Shown piece after piece: positions 54,794-63,565 of a stretch of DNA of 64,000 nt. The stretch is from contig CP143548.1 of NCBI GenBank assembly GCA_037015955.1, forward strand, positions 2,350,001 to 2,414,000. The letters are read 5' to 3'. A program made the translations under genes and the position numbers. Source of the stretch: Lachnospiraceae bacterium JLR.KK008. GTDB taxonomy: Bacteria > Bacillota > Clostridia > Lachnospirales > Lachnospiraceae. Below the pieces are notes generated by a model. That model did no database searches. It had not been told where the DNA came from and saw only the letters and a list, made by a program, of their open reading frames with translations. The first letter of the stretch is position 1, and each line of letters begins with the position of its first letter.

Positions 54794-56335
54794 TCAGTGA
54801 AGCTGCAGCGAATGTGTGATCAGGTATCTGTCCTGTTGCAGTTTCTCAATTTTCAAATCAAGTTTACACGATTTTGCGCCGATACTCCGCATAGCTTCTA
54901 TCATATATTCCTGCTTGTACTGTTCCGAATCATATGCCTCTTCCCATTCCGCATACAGTTCTTCCCCCTCCAGCACCTTGCTGAACTCATAATTGCCGTA
55001 TCCTCTGCGCAATATTTCACCATAGCACTCGTCATAATATTGCGACATACTGTGCAGGATAGCCTCATCCGGGAATCCTGCATCCGCACTGCTGCGCAGC
55101 CCTTCTTCTCCGGTACTCACACCGGCAGTCCGATATTTTTTTCCGTTGCAGGGAGGCAGATTGACAGACTTTTCCTGTCTGACATGCGTGTCAGCATAGT
55201 CGCCATCCGTCTTATTAAAGTAATCATAAGTGCCATCTCCTGTGTCATCCCAGGTGACATCTACGTTATAATATCCGTCATCCAGCTTTATAATGTTCCA
55301 GGCATGATTCTCACCCGCATATCCGACACAGTAATAACACGGAATCCCCAGTTGCTGCATCAGATATTGAAATGCTCTGGCATAGCCCGCACATACTGTC
55401 CTGCCGTTTACAAGCGCGCTGTATGCGCTCTGATTGATTTCCGAGCTCGTCACATATTCGATGCTTTTCATCAGCGCGTCATGGACATACCGCTCTTTAT
55501 CATAATCGCTCGCAAAGCTCTCCGCACCGGAAAGGATCTCCGCCGCTGAAGCCTCAAAGGCCGAGTTCTCCGCCGCCAGATTTTTTGCCGTGCGGTTAAA
55601 CTGCAGATCAATCTCCACACATTGTCCGTTGGCCCTGCGCTTGCAGGCGTAGGCCGTATCGACCCAGAAAAGCTCCGGATGATCATAATAGACGGCGGAT
55701 ATAATATCGCGGAGCTGCTGCGCCGTAACTGGCTCCACCGGGGCGAAAGACGGATTGAGCACATTCGCATTGGCATAGATCTGTCTGTAAATATGCTGTC
55801 CCTTTTCATCGAGCATCGCATAATAGGGATAAAACAGCGGATCAAAAGTGATACCGTCGCCGGTCTCTCCCACATCGAGACTCTCCGAAAGTTCCTCCGC
55901 CTCGGTGTCTTCAACCTCACTGTCGCTGCCTTCGATCTCCTGATAACCGTTTCTGCCTGCCACTTCTTCGGGCACGGTGATCTCCGACTCTGCCGGCGGT
56001 ATGTAAACGACAGCTTCTTCCCCGGCTTCCTGTGTGGAAACGACAGTCTGCGGACTGTCTCCGTCCACACCCTCTCCTGCAACTGATGAGGTCCGCCGCG
56101 GCGCATTATCGTCACTGACATCGGAATTCTCCGCTTCCGCTGTCTGTGCATTCTCCTCTGCAGCCCCGGGCGGGCCGCCTCCGGCATCTGCCAGATCCCC
56201 TTCCAGTCTGTCAGGATACAGCCAGGATGCAATCATGTCGGTCACTTCCGGCTTCCATGCGCATAAGATCAGAAGCCCCATGAAGAGCATCGCCAAACAT
56301 AATATCAACTGCAAAAATCGTCTGATCCACTTCAT
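54794..56335 (-). CDS. membrane-anchored transglutaminase-like protein
   Basis: The 513-residue protein has an N-terminal membrane segment (LQLILCLAMLFMGLLILCAW), a long acidic Ser/Glu-rich linker (about residues 45-165) and a transglutaminase-like domain. The catalytic triad is visible: Cys in GRTVCAGYARAFQYLM, His in GENHAWNIIKLDDGYYNVDV and Asp in DVTWDD. Such proteins act at the cell surface as proteases or cross-linking enzymes. The length beyond the domain (about 100 residues) is unassigned. Confidence 0.82.
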   Translation of the reverse strand: MKWIRRFLQLILCLAMLFMGLLILCAWKPEVTDMIASWLYPDRLEGDLADAGGGPPGAAEENAQTAEAENSDVSDDNAPRRTSSVAGEGVDGDSPQTVVSTQEAGEEAVVYIPPAESEITVPEEVAGRNGYQEIEGSDSEVEDTEAEELSESLDVGETGDGITFDPLFYPYYAMLDEKGQHIYRQIYANANVLNPSFAPVEPVTAQQLRDIISAVYYDHPELFWVDTAYACKRRANGQCVEIDLQFNRTAKNLAAENSAFEASAAEILSGAESFASDYDKERYVHDALMKSIEYVTSSEINQSAYSALVNGRTVCAGYARAFQYLMQQLGIPCYYCVGYAGENHAWNIIKLDDGYYNVDVTWDDTGDGTYDYFNKTDGDYADTHVRQEKSVNLPPCNGKKYRTAGVSTGEEGLRSSADAGFPDEAILHSMSQYYDECYGEILRRGYGNYEFSKVLEGEELYAEWEEAYDSEQYKQEYMIEAMRSIGAKSCKLDLKIEKLQQDRYLITHSLQLH

Positions 56336-56387
56336 CCTTCGTCTCCTCCCGTTATGCTCATAGTATAGACTGCAAGAAGGGAACGAA

Positions 56388-56921
56388 CTAGATCAGCTCC
56401 ATTCCCTTTTCCCCTACAATGATCCGCATCAGTTTCCTGCCAAGAAAAGGTTTCAGCGCTTCCTGTCTGGCCTGTTCGTCCTCCGTCCGGCAGCAGCCGT
56501 CTGTGATTAGTACGATCAGCTTGGATCTGGCATGATAAAACTTCAGATATTGATACAAGATCTCTATTCTCTTTGCCGTCTGTCTCTCTGTCTTCTCCGT
56601 TTTTTCCGAAACCTGAGGCGTGTCATACTCATAAAATCCAGCACACATAACTGCCAGCATCGGTCTCACCTGATTTTCGATCCGCTCATCGTCCCACCAG
56701 TCCGTCACATTCAGACGGACATTGCGGAATAATTCGCTGCCACGCTTCAAAGCGCCAAGGAGCGCAGGGACATATTGACGCAGTTCCTGCGCACATATAT
56801 TGTGATCGAGCACAACTGTCATCTCCAGCACAGGTGCAGAAGGGTTCAGATTCCCCCGTCTGCGGAGGATGCGCTCGGCCTTTTCATGAAACTGATGTAG
56901 AAAAACAGGTGAGATAATCAT
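56388..56921 (-). CDS. vWA-like protein next to spoVAD
   Basis: The 177-residue protein has VLEMTVVLDHNICAQELRQY near residue 31 and SKLIVLITDGCCRTEDEQAR near residue 133, the strand patterns of a von Willebrand A fold with an altered MIDAS motif (the usual DxSxS is DHNIC). It begins two bases after the spoVAD stop, so it is co-transcribed. Function unknown, with a sporulation role suggested only by context. Confidence 0.5.
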   Translation of the reverse strand: MIISPVFLHQFHEKAERILRRRGNLNPSAPVLEMTVVLDHNICAQELRQYVPALLGALKRGSELFRNVRLNVTDWWDDERIENQVRPMLAVMCAGFYEYDTPQVSEKTEKTERQTAKRIEILYQYLKFYHARSKLIVLITDGCCRTEDEQARQEALKPFLGRKLMRIIVGEKGMELI

Positions 56922-56923
56922 CG

Positions 56924-57973
56924 CTATACACTCTCTATCACGACCCCATGTGCAATGCCGGGAACTGTCTTTCCCTCGTTAAAACTCGTCTTGCTCAGCA
57001 GGGCGCCGGTAGGGATAAACAATACCCGCTTCCACTTCTTTTCCTCGATCTGCTTTAAAATAAAGGAAGAGAGCGTAACGGCCGCACAGCCGCATCCGGA
57101 ACCGCCCGCATGTGTATCCTGCGTCTGGGGATCATAAATCTGCATACCACAGTCCATATGCGTATCAGATATATCATACCCCTTTTCTGCCACCAGGTCA
57201 ATGAGCGCCCGCTGTCCGATCGACCCCAGATCACCGGTAATGATTTTATCATAGTCCGAAGGCTGTCGTCCGAAGTCAATAAAATTCTGGTAGATCACAT
57301 TGCAGGCCGCAGGCGCCATACAACACCCCATGTTCATGGAGTCTTTCAGCCCGTAGTCGACAATCTTACCTGTCGTGATGCCTGTGATCGCGGCCCGCAC
57401 ATGTTTTCCCGGCTCTCTGCCCAGTACAAAGGCGCCGCTTCCCGTCACAGTCCATGTTGCCGACAGCGGCCTCTGACTGCCATACTCAAGCGGGTTGCGG
57501 AATTCTTTTTCCGCACTCGCAAAATGACTGGAAGTGACACAGATGACATTTTGCGCAAATCCTCCGTCAATCGCCATAGAACCAAGGCTCAGCGACTCTC
57601 CGCAGGTGGAGCAGGCACCATACAGCCCGAACAGAGGTATCTCGTATGTCATAATTCCAAACGAAGTGGCTATTGATTGACCAAGCAAGTCACCCGCAAA
57701 GAGATACTGAATTTCTTTGCTGTCCAGCTCCGCCTTGCCCATTGCCAGATAGACCGCGTCCTTTTGCAGGCTGCTCTCCGCTTCTTCCCATGTATTACAC
57801 CCAAACAGATCGTCCTCGCCGATCATATCGATCAGCTCCGCCAGCGGTCCTTCGCCCTCTTTCTTGCCCGCGATCGACGCGCTGGCATTGATATAGACCG
57901 GGCGCTCATAGGCCACGCTCTGCTTTCCTCTTCTCTTTCCCTTCTGTTTTCCGCTTTGCTGTGCTGCCATCAT
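56924..57973 (-). CDS. spoVAD: stage V sporulation protein AD
   Basis: The 349-residue thiolase-fold protein shows SpoVAD sequences: YINASASIAGKKEGEGPLAE, FAGDLLGQSIATSFGIMTYE, LYGACSTCGESLSLGSMAID, and GGSGCGCAAVTLSSFIL. SpoVAD binds dipicolinic acid and is part of the SpoVA channel loading it into the spore. In most spore formers it is flanked by spoVAC and spoVAE. Here a DUF2156 gene separates it from spoVAE and spoVAC is absent nearby. Confidence 0.93.
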   Translation of the reverse strand: MMAAQQSGKQKGKRRGKQSVAYERPVYINASASIAGKKEGEGPLAELIDMIGEDDLFGCNTWEEAESSLQKDAVYLAMGKAELDSKEIQYLFAGDLLGQSIATSFGIMTYEIPLFGLYGACSTCGESLSLGSMAIDGGFAQNVICVTSSHFASAEKEFRNPLEYGSQRPLSATWTVTGSGAFVLGREPGKHVRAAITGITTGKIVDYGLKDSMNMGCCMAPAACNVIYQNFIDFGRQPSDYDKIITGDLGSIGQRALIDLVAEKGYDISDTHMDCGMQIYDPQTQDTHAGGSGCGCAAVTLSSFILKQIEEKKWKRVLFIPTGALLSKTSFNEGKTVPGIAHGVVIESV

Positions 57974-58056
57974 CCCATCCCTTTCCCAAAATAACGCTCT
58001 CGTTCCTCATATGCTGCGATATTTTTTTATGATAGGATTTCCTGTCAGAGAAAGGA

Positions 58057-58959
58057 TTATGCGTTTGATTTCAATGTGACGACTCCCTTTTCCAGCATCA
58101 TCACCGGATAATAGGACAGCTTCGCCTTGCGCAGTCCTTCTGCACCGGTGTCCTCCTCCCGGTTGATATATCGGTAGGCAGCCCCTTCATGCTCCACGAA
58201 CTGTTGGTTGATCATCGGGTACGCCCCCTGAATATCCGCGTATGCCTTTTCAATATGGACGATAAACGTATCCTCATTGCCCGGCTCGCCAAGTGTAAAG
58301 GCGATGACTCTGCCCTCCGCACGAATCAGGCCGCCTTTTAAGGAAAGCTCCTCCCGCATTTTCAGCGCATTTAAAGTCACACAGAATTCTGCCTGTTTCG
58401 CTTCATCTTCATCACAGCCGTTGAGAACACGCCACTGCTGCGCCATCTCCAGACATTCCGGCGTGTTCTCATCGGTAATGCTCTCATAACTCCAGTCAGG
58501 GTGCAGCTCCTTAAATTTATTGATATGATTCCGTTTGCCGTGCAGCTTCTTGCCTGACAGCGTGATCAGTTTCTCCGACTCATAGACGTAATCGGCCTGG
58601 TCTCTGTTATACTCTACCTGAAATCTGCCCGGATAGAGTCCGTCCAGCCGCTCGAACTGCGCCGGAGACACAAGGTGCATTTTAAATGTCCGGCCTTTTT
58701 CCTCAAAATAAGCCATCAACAGGTCGAGCGTCCGTTTCAGATCGCCTTCTCCGATCGGGAAACTGACGGAAAAATATTCTTCTTCATCGGATAAAAATAC
58801 AAGCATCTCCTCAATGACCGCGTACCGTGTTCTATAATGAGGCGCCCACAGGAAATTGTTGGCAAACGTTGCCTCACAGTTCCCTGATCCTTCCCTTATA
58901 TAATATCCCTGTATGAGTTCCTTGTCGGAAAGCTCGATCTTCTTCCAGTTAAACTCCAT
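58057..58959 (-). CDS. DUF2156 (phosphatidylglycerol lysyltransferase-like, GNAT fold) protein
   Basis: The 300-residue protein matches the DUF2156 group: ATFANNFLWAPHYRTRYAVI, DYVYESEKLITLSGKKLHGK, RNHINKFKELHPDWSYESIT and RYINREEDTGAEGLRKAKLS. The fold is a tandem acetyltransferase-like domain as in MprF C-termini and Fem-like enzymes. The substrate is unknown. It sits between spoVAE and spoVAD, which might link it to spores. Confidence 0.8.
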   Translation of the reverse strand: MEFNWKKIELSDKELIQGYYIREGSGNCEATFANNFLWAPHYRTRYAVIEEMLVFLSDEEEYFSVSFPIGEGDLKRTLDLLMAYFEEKGRTFKMHLVSPAQFERLDGLYPGRFQVEYNRDQADYVYESEKLITLSGKKLHGKRNHINKFKELHPDWSYESITDENTPECLEMAQQWRVLNGCDEDEAKQAEFCVTLNALKMREELSLKGGLIRAEGRVIAFTLGEPGNEDTFIVHIEKAYADIQGAYPMINQQFVEHEGAAYRYINREEDTGAEGLRKAKLSYYPVMMLEKGVVTLKSNA

Positions 58960-59091
58960 AATATCCTCTCTTTTTCTTTCTTTTGTATCTCATTCCCTGA
59001 TCCGGATGAGCAGCATATTTTTTTATTCTCCGAATCTGATCTCTCAATTCTTATCACTTGTCAATTCTTATCGGAATTTTCTGAGTTCCTG

Positions 59092-59448
59092 CTACTTTTT
59101 CATCTTCGGGTTAAAGACAAGGCTGGCCAGGTAGGAAAAGATCAGGGCGGCGCTCGTTCCTACCGCGCCAGCCTTGAATCCGCCCATAAACAGCCCGAGA
59201 AGTCCCTCTTTGTCTACCGCCTCCCTGACCCCTTTCATCAGCGTATTGCCAAAACCAAGCAGAGGCACGCTGGCGCCGGCGCCGGCATATTCCTGGAATG
59301 GCTCATACCAGCCCAGAAAACTGATTGCCGCTCCGAGGCAGACAAGCGTCACCATAATCCTGCCCGGCATCATTTTTGTCTTTTCCATTAAAATCTGTAC
59401 GAGCGCACAGATCAGTCCGCCCACCCAGAACGCATTTACATAGTCCAT
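59092..59448 (-). CDS. spoVAE: stage V sporulation protein AE
   Basis: The 118-residue membrane protein matches SpoVAE (SpoVAEb): MDYVNAFWVGGLICALVQIL, MMPGRIMVTLVCLGAAISFL, YAGAGASVPLLGFGNTLMKG and FKAGAVGTSAALIFSYLASL. It is a subunit of the dipicolinate channel in the spore membrane. Its order relative to spoVAD is reversed from the canonical C-D-E. Confidence 0.92.
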   Translation of the reverse strand: MDYVNAFWVGGLICALVQILMEKTKMMPGRIMVTLVCLGAAISFLGWYEPFQEYAGAGASVPLLGFGNTLMKGVREAVDKEGLLGLFMGGFKAGAVGTSAALIFSYLASLVFNPKMKK

Positions 59449-59552
59449 CCGTTTTCTCCTTCTGTTTTCAAAATAAAATCCACCAATTTGTTATTTAGTA
59501 TTACTACGATCATAAAAAATTATGTGAATCGCAATTTTGAAAAAGAAAGAGT

Positions 59553-60461
59553 CTATGCTTTTGAATCTGACGGCTTCCTTTCTGGCAGCTGTGCCATTAT
59601 GATGGCGATAAAGACCAGGACACAGCCGCCGATTTCTCTCGGTGAAAGTGCCTGTCCCAGCAAGGCCCAGCCTGCAATCAGCGAAATCACTGATTCCAGA
59701 CTCAGAATCAGCGAGGCGACCGTGGGATCCATCCCTTTCTGTCCGATGATCTGCAGTGTGTAGGCCACACCGCACGATAAGATACCCGCATACAGGATCG
59801 GCATCCATCCACTGCATATCGCCTCAAAAGAGGGCGTCTCCAGCAAAGTCATGCCGATCCCGCAAATAACACTGCTCGTATAAAATTGAATGCACGACAA
59901 TGCCACACCATCTGCTTTCGGCGAGAAATAATCGATCACCAAAATATGTACGGAAAACACAAGCGCACACAGAAATACAAAAAAATCACCGGTATTTACC
60001 GAGAATGATTCCTTTATACAGAGCAGATACATACCGGCTATCGCCAGCGCTACACTGACCCAAATGAGCTTTCGCACCGACTTGCGAAAAAAAAGACCAA
60101 GGATCGGCACGATAATAATATACAGAGCTGTAATAAACCCTGCCTTGGCGACCGTCGTGCGCTGGATTCCCATCTGCTGCAGCAGGCTCGCCGAACTGAG
60201 CGCTATCCCGCAGCAGATACCGCCGATCAGCGTAACCCGGTATCTGGCCGCTCTCTCCGCCTTTGTCTCTCCCTTATATTTCCCTGCGGACCTCAACATA
60301 AGGAAAGGCAGAAGCACCGTTCCGCCCAAAAGAAACCGGACCGCATTAAACGTAAAGGGCCCGACATAATCCATTCCCACACTCTGCGCCACAAATGCCA
60401 CGCCCCAGATAGAGGCAGTGAGCAACAGCAACAGAGAATTTTTCATTGTACCTTTTTTCAT
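59553..60461 (-). CDS. EamA/DMT-superfamily transporter
   Basis: The 302-residue protein has ten predicted membrane segments in two EamA repeats (SIWGVAFVAQSVGMDYVGPF; then ALVFSVHILVIDYFSPKADG and CGVAYTLQIIGQKGMDPTVA). It is probably an exporter of metabolites or amino acids in the cell membrane. The substrate cannot be read from sequence. It may share a transcript with ridA, 18 bases upstream. Confidence 0.85.
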   Translation of the reverse strand: MKKGTMKNSLLLLLTASIWGVAFVAQSVGMDYVGPFTFNAVRFLLGGTVLLPFLMLRSAGKYKGETKAERAARYRVTLIGGICCGIALSSASLLQQMGIQRTTVAKAGFITALYIIIVPILGLFFRKSVRKLIWVSVALAIAGMYLLCIKESFSVNTGDFFVFLCALVFSVHILVIDYFSPKADGVALSCIQFYTSSVICGIGMTLLETPSFEAICSGWMPILYAGILSCGVAYTLQIIGQKGMDPTVASLILSLESVISLIAGWALLGQALSPREIGGCVLVFIAIIMAQLPERKPSDSKA

Positions 60462-60479
60462 CTGTCTTCCCCGGCCGGT

Positions 60480-60854
60480 TTAACCGAGCCAGGCAATCAC
60501 CTCCACCTCACAGAGTACCTGCTTCGGAAGCTCTTTCACGGCGACACAGCTTCTCGCCGGCTTCTCCGTAAAATAAGTCTCGTAGACACGGTTGAATGCA
60601 GTAAAATCAGCCATATCCGCCAGAAAACAAGTCGTCTTGACGACCTTGGTAAAATCTGCGCCTGCCTCGGCAAGAATCGCTCCCACATTTCTGATCGCCT
60701 GCTGCGCCTGTTCCTCGATCGTTGTGCCAGAGATCTCTCCCGTGGCGGGATCGATCGGAATCTGTCCTGATGCAAACAGAAACTCTCCCGCAATCATCCC
60801 CTGCGAATATGGTCCGATCGCTGCCGGCGCCTTCTCTGTACTGATTTTTTTCAT
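60480..60854 (-). CDS. ridA: RidA/YjgF-family enamine/imine deaminase
   Basis: The 124-residue protein carries the family sequences APAAIGPYSQGMIAGEFLFA, SGQIPIDPATGEI and the C-terminal RSCVAVKELPKQVLCEVEVI with the active-site Arg. It hydrolyses reactive enamine intermediates released by PLP enzymes. The start follows GGAGGAATA. Confidence 0.93.
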   Translation of the reverse strand: MKKISTEKAPAAIGPYSQGMIAGEFLFASGQIPIDPATGEISGTTIEEQAQQAIRNVGAILAEAGADFTKVVKTTCFLADMADFTAFNRVYETYFTEKPARSCVAVKELPKQVLCEVEVIAWLG

Positions 60855-60856
60855 GA

Positions 60857-61090
60857 TTATTCCTCCTCAAATGCTACCTTGACATAAAATCCCCGTTCTG
60901 TCTCTTCTATCTTCATCACTGTCCCCGCTCTGGTGGACAGTCTCTCCCGAAAGGGAAAATTTCCTGACATCGCAAGCGAGGGGTCAATCGTGTAGTAATA
61001 ACTGCCGGGCAGCACCCCTTCCGTCACCTTCACTATATCTCCCTCCTGCAGCACCCCCTGCCGCTCCATTTTAAATTCCATTTCCCGCAT
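60857..61090 (-). CDS. small beta-rich protein, function unknown
   Basis: The 77-residue protein (MEFKMERQGVLQEGDIVKVT ... YYYTIDPSLAMSGNFPFRER ... VMKIEETERGFYVKVAF) has alternating hydrophobic strands and no membrane segment. It ends two bases before ridA and is surely co-transcribed. The start could be M1 or M4; no clear ribosome site decides. Confidence 0.55.
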   Translation of the reverse strand: MREMEFKMERQGVLQEGDIVKVTEGVLPGSYYYTIDPSLAMSGNFPFRERLSTRAGTVMKIEETERGFYVKVAFEEE

Positions 61091-61230
61091 CGTCTACAAC
61101 AATCCCTTCGGTCCTGCATGTATACAGCCGCCTGTCTTTCTTCCGTGACTACCATTATAACCCGTTTCCCGCATCAGGGCAAATGGTTTCTGCTTTTTAC
61201 TCTTACCCCATTGGATCAGAGAGTCAGAAT

Positions 61231-62706
61231 TTAAAATCCTTTTTCCTTCAACCCGTGCACAAGCTGTACATAAAACTCCCGCACGTCAAAGCCCTCAATA
61301 TTTTCCCTGTTTAGATCGATCATATCCCCGTGGGAAATGCCGCGATTTCCACAGCAGTCAAGAAGCTGATACGAGGAACCCCATGGAAAGGATGCCTCTC
61401 CAACCAGACCATCATTGCCACCATCGAAATATTTCACCATATGATAGGAAAAATTCAGAGGGAACCTGCCGCTGACTGCTTTTGTCATCCTGGAGCCAAC
61501 GCTCTGATAATAGACGCCGGGCATGTCCCTGACCTGATCGTTTCTCACCTGACAGGCCTGCGCTGTCAGATCATAGACAGCCGCCATAAAGTCCGGCTTT
61601 TCCTCGCCCAGTTTCCTCAACGCGGCATTGTACATATCGGCGGCCATCTGCTGCTGCCGGTGCGGAATCTTCGTCAGCAGATAATCCGCAAACTCGCAGC
61701 CTCGGTGAGGTGTGCTCACCGTAGTCAGAGATGCCACCTGATCCGCAACCCCGCATCTGGCAATGGCATAACGGCAGTCAAGCCCGCCTTTGGAATGGGC
61801 GATAATATTCACCTTCTCACAACCGCTCTCCTGTGTGATCTGCCGGATACGGGCGGCCAGCTCTTCCCCGCATTCAACGACGGAAGACGCCGATTGATGA
61901 TTCCCATAGTGGATAACGGCGCCGTTTTGTTCCAGCGCTTTCGGCACCCTGCCCCAATAATTAAAATACCGAAAGTCCCGGAAAAACACGCCATGCACCA
62001 TCAGAATCGGATATTTGGTCGCACAGATCCGCTCTGTTTCTCTTTCCTTATCCAGTAAGATCTTCCTGTCTTCAAACGCGATCTCTTTCTCCGCCGTGCG
62101 GATCAGCACCGACAGCACAAACAGGTTTACAACCGGAATCATACCGCACAGTCCGCCGATCACACGCCATTTGACGCCTAACTGCTGTGAGGTCACATAG
62201 ATGCGGATAATGCCGTTCCAGAATACGACTGCCTCCGCCGCAATGCAGACTGCCGTATTGATCAGCCACAGAAACGGTTCCTCCAATAGCGAGCCTGTTT
62301 GAAACAATCCCCAAAATCCCAGCAGCGAATATACGATGGAACACGCTGCGGACAGCAAAAAAAGACGAAGCAGCTCACATCCGTCCCCGCATATGCGCAG
62401 CCGCTTTGTCTGTAATTTACGATTTCGTATGGATGGTATCAACTGAAGTACGGCGAACAAAAGCAGAATCAGCACCCACACAAATATGGCGATGCGCTCC
62501 CATCTGCTTTTGTCCATCTCTCCCTGTACGCTCTCCATGTACAGTGCTGCCTGTCTGCTGACCGCATAACTGTTTGCCGCCGCAAAGATCAGACAGGTTT
62601 TTATAATATGTCCCAGGCTATAACTCCAGCCTCGTCCACCATAGGACGCTGAAGCTGTACTGCAGGGGCTTGTCTCTCCTTGTTTCTCTTTTCTCAGTGA
62701 TCGCAA
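61231..62706 (-). CDS. membrane-anchored alpha/beta-hydrolase (lipase-like)
   Basis: The frame encodes four to five membrane segments (about residues 35-195) followed by an alpha/beta hydrolase: YPILMVHGVFFRDFRYFNYW, the nucleophile elbow AHSKGGLDCRYAI with Ser, Asp in KYFDGGNDGLV and a C-terminal His near NRGISHGDMI. It resembles triacylglycerol lipases/esterases acting at the membrane. The listed start overlaps the upstream gene by 89 bases; the true start may be further in (for example Met at 62538), but no ribosome site settles it. Confidence 0.72.
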   Translation of the reverse strand: MRSLRKEKQGETSPCSTASASYGGRGWSYSLGHIIKTCLIFAAANSYAVSRQAALYMESVQGEMDKSRWERIAIFVWVLILLLFAVLQLIPSIRNRKLQTKRLRICGDGCELLRLFLLSAACSIVYSLLGFWGLFQTGSLLEEPFLWLINTAVCIAAEAVVFWNGIIRIYVTSQQLGVKWRVIGGLCGMIPVVNLFVLSVLIRTAEKEIAFEDRKILLDKERETERICATKYPILMVHGVFFRDFRYFNYWGRVPKALEQNGAVIHYGNHQSASSVVECGEELAARIRQITQESGCEKVNIIAHSKGGLDCRYAIARCGVADQVASLTTVSTPHRGCEFADYLLTKIPHRQQQMAADMYNAALRKLGEEKPDFMAAVYDLTAQACQVRNDQVRDMPGVYYQSVGSRMTKAVSGRFPLNFSYHMVKYFDGGNDGLVGEASFPWGSSYQLLDCCGNRGISHGDMIDLNRENIEGFDVREFYVQLVHGLKEKGF

Positions 62707-63493
62707 TTTTTATATCTGCGGATTGTCTTCGCCAGCCGATCCCGTTATATTCATAGACTGTGCGGACACAATCCATTCCTCCTTCACTATGATCTCCGAT
62801 TTCATATATGTGAAAATTATGATAATAACGGCCATCCCGACAGATTGCTCCGTTGCTGCAGATATAGGTATCGTCCCGGAATCTGTACCCGTCCACCGCC
62901 TCGTTCCTGTGTCCCGTCAGCACCATATCCGCAAGAGCATACAGATCCGGACAAAGACAGGAATGGTGCATGATCATAATTGTCGGCAGCCCATTTCCAA
63001 ATCTTCGCTCACGTTTTATCCGCTCCGTAAATTCGCCTGCTGAAAGATCGCTCTGCGCAAGCGACGGCGTATTCAGACAGATCACATTCAGATCAGAAGT
63101 GGATGCGATCCCCGACAGATAATTCTGTTTGCCTGACAGCCTGTATGATGCCGTTCCCAGTTTCCGGCAAAAAGCCTCATACGACCGGAAGCTCCCCTCG
63201 TCTCTGTCCATATCATGATCGCCCGGACACAGATAGAACCTGCGCAGCGGCACCTTGCAGATGTCTGCAATCCTTCCAAGCCAGACCGCCACCCTCTCAT
63301 ATTCTTCCCGGGACGCCGAATAGGTGATGTCTCCTGTCACGAATATATAATCGATCTCATCCCATTGCACGATATTTCTCAGTCTCACTGCCAGCTCACG
63401 GAAATAACACTTTCTGTCTTCGATTTCCTCTTTTGTTCTTTCCTTCCCGGACGCTATTCCGATCTGTAAATCACATATATGTAATATTTTCAT
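62618..63493 (-). CDS. calcineurin-like metallophosphoesterase
   Basis: The 291-residue protein starts at MKILHICDLQIG (63493, behind GAGGG). The metal-binding motifs are visible: D and x-Q variant of the first motif (ICDLQIG), GDITY, GDHDMD and IMHHSCL, GHRNE. The usual first motif is D-x-H, and here it is D-x-Q, so activity or metal choice may differ. It ends at the start of the lipase gene. Confidence 0.75.
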   Translation of the reverse strand: MKILHICDLQIGIASGKERTKEEIEDRKCYFRELAVRLRNIVQWDEIDYIFVTGDITYSASREEYERVAVWLGRIADICKVPLRRFYLCPGDHDMDRDEGSFRSYEAFCRKLGTASYRLSGKQNYLSGIASTSDLNVICLNTPSLAQSDLSAGEFTERIKRERRFGNGLPTIMIMHHSCLCPDLYALADMVLTGHRNEAVDGYRFRDDTYICSNGAICRDGRYYHNFHIYEIGDHSEGGMDCVRTVYEYNGIGWRRQSADIKIAITEKRETRRDKPLQYSFSVLWWTRLEL

Positions 63494-63529
63494 ATTATAT
63501 ACCCTCATTTGTATCTTATCAAGTTATTG

Positions 63530-63565
63530 TAATTATAATAAGGGATGTGAAAATCTCACATCCCT
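63530..63565 (-). terminator. terminator overlapping the agrB stop codon
   Basis: AGGGATGTGA (63565-63556 on the minus strand) pairs with TCACATCCCT (63550-63541), loop five bases, followed by TTATTATAATTA. The agrB TAG lies inside the hairpin, so no agrD-like gene is co-transcribed downstream. Confidence 0.7.
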
